Below, in pieces: positions 7,880-12,800 of a DNA stretch of 12,800 nucleotides (position 1 is the first letter of the stretch; each line of letters opens with the position of its first letter). The stretch is from Brachyspira pilosicoli (GTDB taxonomy: Bacteria; Spirochaetota; Brachyspiria; Brachyspirales; Brachyspiraceae), in NCBI RefSeq assembly GCF_019402445.1, contig NZ_SRZM01000183.1, positions 1 through 12,800 of the forward strand, given 5' to 3'. Under the pieces are notes generated by a model, which saw only the letters and a program-made list of their open reading frames with translations, did no database searches and had not been told where the DNA came from. The translations under genes were made by a program, and so were the position numbers.

Positions 7880-7908
7880 AATATAAAAATGTCATTTTAT
7901 TATATCAA
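7880..7908 (-). promoter_or_regulatory. Probable promoter of the outer-membrane protein operon
   Basis: On the minus strand TTGATA (7908-7903) and TATATT (7885-7880) are separated by an ideal 17 bp. They lie 30 bp upstream of the start codon, in the divergent gap with clpX, and match the housekeeping sigma-factor pattern. Confidence 0.5.
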
Positions 7909-7994
7909 AATTTCTTATAAATGTAAATTAATAAAAAAATAAATTTTAATAATAATATAATCGTAATTTCATATTATAATATTTATAATTTCTA

Positions 7995-8022
7995 TTGAAA
8001 TAGTTTTATTTTAGTATAGAAT
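7995..8022 (+). promoter_or_regulatory. Probable clpX promoter
   Basis: TTGAAA (7995-8000) and TAGAAT (8017-8022) are 16 bp apart and about 50 bp before the clpX ATG. This matches the housekeeping sigma-factor pattern. No heat-shock operator is recognisable. Confidence 0.45.
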
Positions 8023-8075
8023 GTGTTAACTCAATTAAAAATACTTTAGAACATAAAGAATAAAGTTGGAGAGAT

Positions 8076-9284
8076 ATGTCTAAGAAAACTAATAAAGAAG
8101 CATGTGCTTTATGCGGAAGAGAATTAAAAGAATTAAGCAGATATATAGAAGGAAATGAAGGGTATTTATGCTCTGATTGTTCTGCCATAGCAAATGATTA
8201 TTTTAATGCTCATAGCAGTCAAAAAACTAATAATAAAAAATATGATATAAAAATACTTCCTCCTAAAGAGATTAAAGCTTTACTTGACCAGTATGTTATA
8301 GGGCAAGATTATGCCAAAAAGATATTATCAGTTGCTGTATATAATCATTATAAGAGAATAATGCAAGATAATACTAACAATGATGTTGAAATAGAGAAGT
8401 CTAATGTGCTTTTAATAGGTCCTACAGGAAGCGGTAAAACTTTACTTGCTCGTACTTTAGCTAAGGCTTTGAATGTGCCTTTTGCTATTGCTGATGCTAC
8501 CACTGTTACAGAGGCTGGATATGTGGGTGATGATGTTGAGAATATACTTCTTCGCCTTATACAAAATGCTGATGGAGATGTGAAGTTAGCTGAAAAAGGA
8601 ATAATATATATTGATGAAATAGATAAAATATCACGCAAGAGTGAATCGCGTTCTATTACAAGAGATGTTTCTGGTGAAGGAGTTCAGCAGGCTTTATTAA
8701 AAATAATAGAAGGAACAATATCAAGTGTGCCTCCTTACGGTGGAAGAAAGCACCCTCATCAAAATAATATAGATATAAATACTTCTAATATACTTTTTAT
8801 ATGTGGTGGGGCTTTTATAGATATAGAAAAATCTATTGCAGAGCGTACTTCAAAAAAAGGTCTTGGTTTTGCTGCTGAAGTTAATTCTATGGAAAACTTG
8901 GAATATGATGAGATAATGAAGCATATTGCAACTGAGGATTTAGTAAAATTTGGACTTATACCAGAGCTTATAGGAAGGCTTCCTGTTGTTGCTACTTTAC
9001 AAGAGCTTAAAGAAGAGGATTTGATTAGAATATTAAAAGAGCCTAAAAACTCACTCATTAAGCAATATAAAAAATTATTTGAGTATGATAATGTTGATTT
9101 AAGTTTTGATGATGAGGCTTTAAAAGTGATAGTAAAAAAGGCAATGGAAGAGCATACAGGAGCGAGAGGATTAAGGGCTTTATTTGAAAAGGTAATGCTT
9201 GATTCAATGTATGATTTGCCTTCTGATAAAAAGTCTATCAAAATAAAAAAAGAATATGTTGAAGAGAAACTAAATATACACTAA
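8076..9284 (+). CDS. clpX: ATP-dependent Clp protease ATP-binding subunit ClpX
   Basis: ClpX is the AAA+ hexamer that unfolds tagged proteins and feeds them to ClpP in the cytoplasm. The 402 residues contain the N-terminal zinc-binding domain with four Cys (10, 13, 32, 35), Walker A GPTGSGKT (115-122), the pore-loop GYVG (148-151), Walker [11 protein letters not shown] (176-185), the second pore region [15 protein letters not shown], the RKH loop (GGRKHPH), the ClpP-docking loop (KKGLGFAAE, here LGF rather than IGF) and sensor-2 GARGLR. All catalytic elements are intact. The ATG follows GGAG by four bases. No clpP or tig gene is adjacent, unlike the common tig-clpP-clpX order, so it is transcribed alone here. 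A small hairpin overlaps its stop codon. Confidence 0.97.
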   Translation: MSKKTNKEACALCGRELKELSRYIEGNEGYLCSDCSAIANDYFNAHSSQKTNNKKYDIKILPPKEIKALLDQYVIGQDYAKKILSVAVYNHYKRIMQDNTNNDVEIEKSNVLLIGPTGSGKTLLARTLAKALNVPFAIADATTVTEAGYVGDDVENILLRLIQNADGDVKLAEKGIIYIDEIDKISRKSESRSITRDVSGEGVQQALLKIIEGTISSVPPYGGRKHPHQNNIDINTSNILFICGGAFIDIEKSIAERTSKKGLGFAAEVNSMENLEYDEIMKHIATEDLVKFGLIPELIGRLPVVATLQELKEEDLIRILKEPKNSLIKQYKKLFEYDNVDLSFDDEALKVIVKKAMEEHTGARGLRALFEKVMLDSMYDLPSDKKSIKIKKEYVEEKLNIH

Positions 9285-9306
9285 AATTTTTAAGTGTTTT
9301 ATTTTA
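9278..9306 (+). terminator. Likely clpX terminator overlapping the stop codon
   Basis: ACACT (9278-9282) pairs with AGTGT (9293-9297), extended inward by an AAA/TTT stretch after one mismatch, and a T-rich tract (TTTATTTT) follows. The hairpin begins inside the last clpX codons. The stem is short and AT-rich, so efficiency is uncertain. Confidence 0.5.
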
Positions 9307-9313
9307 ATTATTT

Positions 9314-9382
9314 GCAGGGCTTTGCCCCCTGCGAAGCGTGCCCGTAGGGTAGCACCCCACTTCTTTTGCTGCCGCAAAGAAG
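9314..9382. repeat. GC-rich hairpin cluster at the outer end of the left repeat
   Basis: Three small hairpins follow each other in otherwise AT-rich DNA: GCAGGG/CCCTGC (9314-9319 with 9327-9332), GTGC/GCAC (9338-9341 with 9352-9355), and CTTCTTTTGC/GCAAAGAAG (9360-9369 with 9374-9382, one bulged T, loop TGCC). None is followed by a classical T-tract. They could be protein-binding or RNA-structural elements of a dispersed repeat, or serve as back-up termination after clpX. Confidence 0.6.
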
Positions 9383-9540
9383 CAAAAAGACTGCATTTTT
9401 GGATTAAAACACAAGCATTATTTTATATTTAATACATATTCCTAAGATATTAGCTATAGCATTTGCACTTTTTGCAACTTTGACGAAGTCCGCACCGCGT
9501 AGCGGCGGGAAAAAGAACAATAAAAAAGTTGATAGAAAAT
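9330..9540 (+). repeat. Left copy of an imperfect inverted repeat flanking the DUF5682 gene
   Basis: This copy matches the reverse complement of 11969-12171 in ordered blocks. The outer block tgcgaagcgtgcccg (9330-9344) is identical over 15 bp. The block at 9375-9400 (caaagaagcaaaaagactgc and on) is nearly identical. The block at 9441-9478 matches at about 32 of 38 bases around atattagctatag. The inner block aaaaaagttgatagaaaat (9522-9540) is identical over 19 bp. Between the blocks the copies differ by inserted hairpin modules, such as the GC-rich CCGC-rich palindrome at about 9490-9509. No coding potential was found in this 282 bp gap. Confidence 0.8.
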
Positions 9541-9566
9541 TATTGTTTAGGTATATACTAATATTA

Positions 9567-11873
9567 CTAATTAAATATTTTATATTCTTTCATCTTTTCA
9601 AATATTTTTTGGTCTAATAATATATCAGCTTCTGATTCTTTATTTATCTCTTCTGCTTTACTTTTATTATGCAGCTTTGATAAAAATAAAGAAAGCCTGT
9701 CTATTTCATCTGGTGAGAGATTTGTAAAAGCGTATCTTAAATTTGGTAGTATACTTAAAAAACTCTCTTCATCTTGCTTTTCTACAATAGTGTCTATTTT
9801 CTTTATTATATCATCATTAATAAATAAAATATCTCTTGATATAATAAATATTCCAGACAAGAAATAACTTATAGTATTAGCATCAGATGATTCTAAAAAA
9901 TTGCATATAATGTTAGAAAACTCTTCTGTTGTCATTCCTTTTAATTTATATTTTATTGCCAAACAAACTGCATATATATGTGAGCTTCCAAATGTGTTTG
10001 ACAATATAGAGTTTATTTTTATTGTGAAAGCTTCTATCAAATCAGCATTATTTAATATATTTGTGTAAATGTTTTTTATATGCTTTGAATATTTAATAGC
10101 TTCCTCTTCTTCTAAATCTTTTATATAATCCATATTGTTTATAGCACAAATAAATGTTGTGTTTAAAAGTTTTTTTATTAAATCATTGGCAAAAGATTCT
10201 TTTTTTATCATGCTATTATATTCAACTATATTTAATAAATAATATAAATTATATAAACATTCGCATAAACTTATAAAATTGCTGTCTTTTAAAATAACAT
10301 CTTCTATTTTTGAATAGTTGTTTACTAAGAAACCTTCTATTCCCATCATATTAGTTTCTATTATTAATTTTGAAATCTCGCTTGAATTTATATTACTATC
10401 TAATTTCTCTTTTATGATATTAATACAAACTTCATCTATAGTTACACCATAAACTGATTTATCTATTAACAAAGATTCTGCGTTGGTTTTATATTTATAT
10501 TTCCAAATCTCTCTTGCTAGGTTTTTATTAACTCTGTTAATATAATCCGGACCTTTTATTAGCCTACAAAAATCAATGTCTAAAAATCTTATTTTATGAA
10601 AGAATCTGCTCTTTTGAAAATGTGTATCATCTTTAACAATATCAAGTATAGTTTCTACTTCGCTGCTGTTGTCTAATTTAATTTTAAACTTTTTACATAA
10701 ATTTCTAAAGTCAATTATTACAGGAGGAACTGAACTTTTTGATGATACTTTTCCGTTTTTTATACCAGATAGCAGTTTGATAATAAAATCTATATTTGAT
10801 TTATTTTCAAAATTAATATCTCCTTTTATAAATGAAGTTTTTAATGAATCTATAAGCTCATAAACTCCTGCTGTGCTTTTGCCTCTTAGTTTTGAAAGAT
10901 TAACTGCCATATAGTAGGCGTTTATACAATCTGATATGCTTGAATTATTGTTATTATAATCTATATTTGAAGCTTTTATTATAAAATACATAACAGTATC
11001 TAAATAACTATTTAAATTATTTTTTTCTAGGCTCTTATAAACAAAATCATAGAATGCAGGAAACTCTATACCAGCCTGATAACCGTTTCTTCTGTCTGCA
11101 TCTTCAAATGAATATGGTATTAAATAGCTGTTAGCATTTTTTTTATTATATTTTTTTAGCTTTTCTTCTATATTAATGTTTTCTTTTAATTTAGCTATTA
11201 TGCCTTCCATATGAAAGCTTCCTATAATAACTAAAATTCTATTATATTTTTTTATGGCTTTTTTTATATTACTAGCCATAAAATATTCTCTGTTTCTTGT
11301 TTCTGTATCTTCTTGCTCTATTAAACGCATATAATAACCTAATGTATATACGCTTTTAAAAAACTCTTCTGATGTTTTTACTATGCCATTTATTTCAAAC
11401 TCTCTCTCCCAAAGCTCTTGAAATGTTCTTAGCCCTGATTTTTGCGTAAGTTTTTTTGTATAGTCGTTTATATCAAATTTTAAATCATCTTTATCATATA
11501 CAGAGCTTATTTTTTGATATTCATCATCTGTATTTTCTATCATAGAAGCAAAAGGCATATCTATAAACTCACAATTGATATTTCTTTTCGATGCTTCTTT
11601 TATTGCTACAAACTCTGGAGAATAATCTAAAAATGGATAGTAGCTTCTATATTTAATCTCGCTGTCATAGCTGGAATATATACAAAATGGTGCCTTTGTT
11701 TCTTCGTCTGTCATAAACTCCATTAAGTTGTTAGAATCTATTGGTCCTTCTATTAATATACAATCTGGATTAAAACTATTTATTACTTTTTTTAAATGAT
11801 ATGAGCAAGCTGGAGAATGATGCCTTATAGGTAATAGTAGTTGTTGTTTTTCTAAGTTATTTTTTTTTGACAT
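9567..11873 (-). CDS. DUF5682-family protein with TraB/Tiki/EreA-like N-terminal motifs
   Basis: The frame is open to 11930, but the added N-terminus (two copies of YCIII) looks unlike the family, so I take the Met at 11873 (MSKKNN), giving 768 residues. Neither start has a clear ribosome site. Residues 15-24 (PIRHHSPACS), 38-44 (CILIEGP), 103-108 (FIDMPF), about 192-200 (TRNREYFMA), 216-225 (VIIGSFHMEG) and 254-269 (YSFEDADRRNGYQAGI) match the conserved N-terminal region of DUF5682. The spacing of HH, EGP, RNREYFMA and GSFHxxG resembles the TraB/Tiki/EreA/ChaN superfamily of putative metal-dependent hydrolases, suggesting catalysis. The C-terminal two-thirds is helical and Asn/Lys-rich, with no recognised domain. 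No signal peptide is seen, so it is probably cytosolic. DUF5682 genes are commonly found beside MoxR ATPase and VWA genes; here none is adjacent. Enzyme activity and substrate are unknown. Confidence 0.85.
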   Translation of the reverse strand: MSKKNNLEKQQLLLPIRHHSPACSYHLKKVINSFNPDCILIEGPIDSNNLMEFMTDEETKAPFCIYSSYDSEIKYRSYYPFLDYSPEFVAIKEASKRNINCEFIDMPFASMIENTDDEYQKISSVYDKDDLKFDINDYTKKLTQKSGLRTFQELWEREFEINGIVKTSEEFFKSVYTLGYYMRLIEQEDTETRNREYFMASNIKKAIKKYNRILVIIGSFHMEGIIAKLKENINIEEKLKKYNKKNANSYLIPYSFEDADRRNGYQAGIEFPAFYDFVYKSLEKNNLNSYLDTVMYFIIKASNIDYNNNNSSISDCINAYYMAVNLSKLRGKSTAGVYELIDSLKTSFIKGDINFENKSNIDFIIKLLSGIKNGKVSSKSSVPPVIIDFRNLCKKFKIKLDNSSEVETILDIVKDDTHFQKSRFFHKIRFLDIDFCRLIKGPDYINRVNKNLAREIWKYKYKTNAESLLIDKSVYGVTIDEVCINIIKEKLDSNINSSEISKLIIETNMMGIEGFLVNNYSKIEDVILKDSNFISLCECLYNLYYLLNIVEYNSMIKKESFANDLIKKLLNTTFICAINNMDYIKDLEEEEAIKYSKHIKNIYTNILNNADLIEAFTIKINSILSNTFGSSHIYAVCLAIKYKLKGMTTEEFSNIICNFLESSDANTISYFLSGIFIISRDILFINDDIIKKIDTIVEKQDEESFLSILPNLRYAFTNLSPDEIDRLSLFLSKLHNKSKAEEINKESEADILLDQKIFEKMKEYKIFN

Positions 11874-11880
11874 TATTATA

Positions 11881-11910
11881 ATACAATATTTTTTTATGAT
11901 GATACAATAT
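11881..11910. repeat. Short direct repeat at the start of the DUF5682 gene
   Basis: The 9-mer atacaatat occurs at 11881-11889 and 11902-11910, 21 bp apart, directly upstream of the preferred start codon. A spacing of two helical turns would suit an operator or a promoter duplication, but chance in AT-rich DNA is possible. Confidence 0.35.
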
Positions 11911-11968
11911 ATATTAAACATTGCAAGCATAAAATTGATTATTTAATATATAGTTATTAAAGTTCATT

Positions 11969-12171
11969 ATTTTCTATCAACTTTTTTGTCGCTCAAAAAA
12001 GTTGCAAAAAACGCACATACTATAGCTAATATTTTGGGAATATACAAATAATAGAATACCAACATTTTAAGCTAAAAAATTGCAGTCCTTTTGCTTCTTT
12101 GGGTCATACACACAGGCACTTCCTTCGGTCGCTGTGTGGACTTCGTCAAAGTTTTTCGGGCACGCTTCGCA
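11969..12171 (-). repeat. Right copy of the imperfect inverted repeat flanking the DUF5682 gene
   Basis: This is the mirror partner of 9330-9540. Its inner end (11969-11987) is the exact reverse complement of the left inner end, and its outer end (12157-12171) of the left outer end. The middle blocks are 12001-12038 and about 12075-12103. It also contains a hairpin CACACAG/CTGTGTG (12109-12115 with 12132-12138). The 16-mer aactttgacgaagtcc, read on the minus strand at 12153-12138, is also present in the left copy but at another position (9476-9491). The repeat is therefore a mosaic of movable modules. It occupies most of the 436 bp gap between the two flanking genes; 12172-12309 shows nothing further. 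Confidence 0.8.
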
Positions 12172-12309
12172 AAAGTGCAAGTATAAAAATTAATATCAAA
12201 TCATAGTCATTATTTTTGAGAAAATATAACTTTTTAACCATAAAATTAATTGTTGACTTATATGCTTTTTTATTTAAACTTAAAATAAAAAAATCTTTTA
12301 GAGATATTT

Positions 12310-12693
12310 ATGAAAATAGAAAAGAAACCATTATTAAATGTTGCTTTATTATCATTAATTACATGCAGGGTATATGTGATTTATTGGATTACCGTTACAA
12401 CAAAAGATATTAATAGCTATATGGAAAATGAATATATATCCCCTACATTAGTTTGCATATTATCAATAATAACTTGCGGACTATTTGACATATATTGGTT
12501 TTATAAATATGGAAATATTGTTTTTAATGATATGTATAAAAAAGCTGATATTGATAGTTATGGAGAGAATGCTTTTGTTTTGTCATTGTTTTTTTTAATT
12601 CCTTTTGGATATATATATTCTGTTGTTACATTGCAGTCTAAGCTTAATATTATTTATGATAAGATTGATATTATTAATGATGCTAATTCTTAA
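12310..12693 (+). CDS. Small DUF4234-type integral membrane protein
   Basis: The 127-residue protein has three hydrophobic segments (about 9-28, 45-67 and 88-108) and no signal peptide. Two segments carry the same motif, LSLITCRVYVIYW (14-26) and LSIITCGLFDIYWFY (51-65), which matches the DUF4234 signature (ITxGIYxIYW), so the chain looks like a tandem duplication of one helix-turn unit. In the first copy the conserved Gly is Arg. The second unit is followed by a charged stretch and a final hydrophobic segment (LFFLIPFGYIYSVVTLQSKLN). Function of the family is not known; an inner-membrane location is inferred. The ATG has only a weak purine stretch (AGAGA) upstream. It lies 138 bp beyond the right inverted repeat and is divergent from the DUF5682 gene. 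The remaining 107 bp to the window end hold no gene that I can support. Confidence 0.75.
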   Translation: MKIEKKPLLNVALLSLITCRVYVIYWITVTTKDINSYMENEYISPTLVCILSIITCGLFDIYWFYKYGNIVFNDMYKKADIDSYGENAFVLSLFFLIPFGYIYSVVTLQSKLNIIYDKIDIINDANS

Positions 12694-12800
12694 TTAAAGC
12701 ATTGGCGAGAGCTATAATTTTTAATTAAATAAAATTTCAATTACAAAATAAATTATAAAAAATAAAGGGTAGGGTATATAAAAAATATTTTAAATTACAT

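Noticed and set aside
8348..9241. Long minus-strand open frames inside clpX
   Set aside because: They are Ser-rich antisense shadows of a strongly conserved gene and have no motif or ribosome site of their own.
9314..9400. CRISPR array or tRNA in the GC-rich stretch
   Set aside because: There are no regularly spaced direct repeats and no cloverleaf; the structure is a series of unrelated short hairpins.
9330..12171. An insertion sequence or transposon carrying the DUF5682 gene
   Set aside because: No transposase or integrase is encoded, the repeats are imperfect with shuffled modules, and no target-site duplication is visible at the outer ends. Only a repeat-flanked cassette can be claimed.
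12216..12413. 65-residue open frame starting at TTG upstream of the DUF4234 gene
   Set aside because: It overlaps the DUF4234 gene in another frame, has no ribosome site and a low-complexity composition, and resembles no family.

Overview
This is a very AT-rich stretch of bacterial chromosome, most likely from an intestinal spirochaete of the genus Brachyspira. That placement is an inference from base composition, the style of the lipoprotein and outer-membrane proteins, and the short GC-rich dispersed repeats; no rRNA or other decisive marker is present. All core genes look intact, and there is no transposase, phage gene, tRNA or CRISPR array.

Layout, left to right. Positions 1-623 (+) hold the C-terminal half of a von Willebrand factor A (VWA) protein that runs off the left edge. 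A strong bidirectional terminator (657-687) separates it from a leftward cluster made of a degenerate receiver-GGDEF protein (2885-3907), tsaC for tRNA t6A synthesis (2274-2864) and the site-2 protease rseP (706-2082, TTG start). Divergent from this cluster is an OmpA-like lipoprotein (4112-4714, +). Its stop codon interlocks with that of a convergent two-gene operon read leftward: a secreted beta-barrel-type outer-membrane protein (6276-7850), then a dehydrogenase/epimerase fused to a treble-clef zinc finger (4711-6267). clpX (8076-9284, +) is divergent from that operon and ends in a small terminator.

The right third is an accessory island. One large gene (9567-11873, -) encodes a DUF5682-type protein. 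It is bracketed by two imperfect inverted copies of a roughly 200 bp mosaic, hairpin-rich repeat (9330-9540 and 11969-12171). A small DUF4234-type membrane protein (12310-12693, +) follows, and then 107 bp without a recognisable gene.

The most interesting point is the relation between the two ends of the window. In many bacteria, DUF5682 proteins are encoded beside a MoxR-type AAA ATPase and a VWA protein of the same subtype as the one at the left edge. Here the two probable partners lie about 9 kb apart, separated by housekeeping genes, and the DUF5682 gene sits inside inverted repeats. This suggests a relocated part of a poorly characterised MoxR-VWA-DUF5682 system. The DUF5682 N-terminal half carries motifs like those of the TraB/Tiki/EreA hydrolase superfamily, so it may be the catalytic component.
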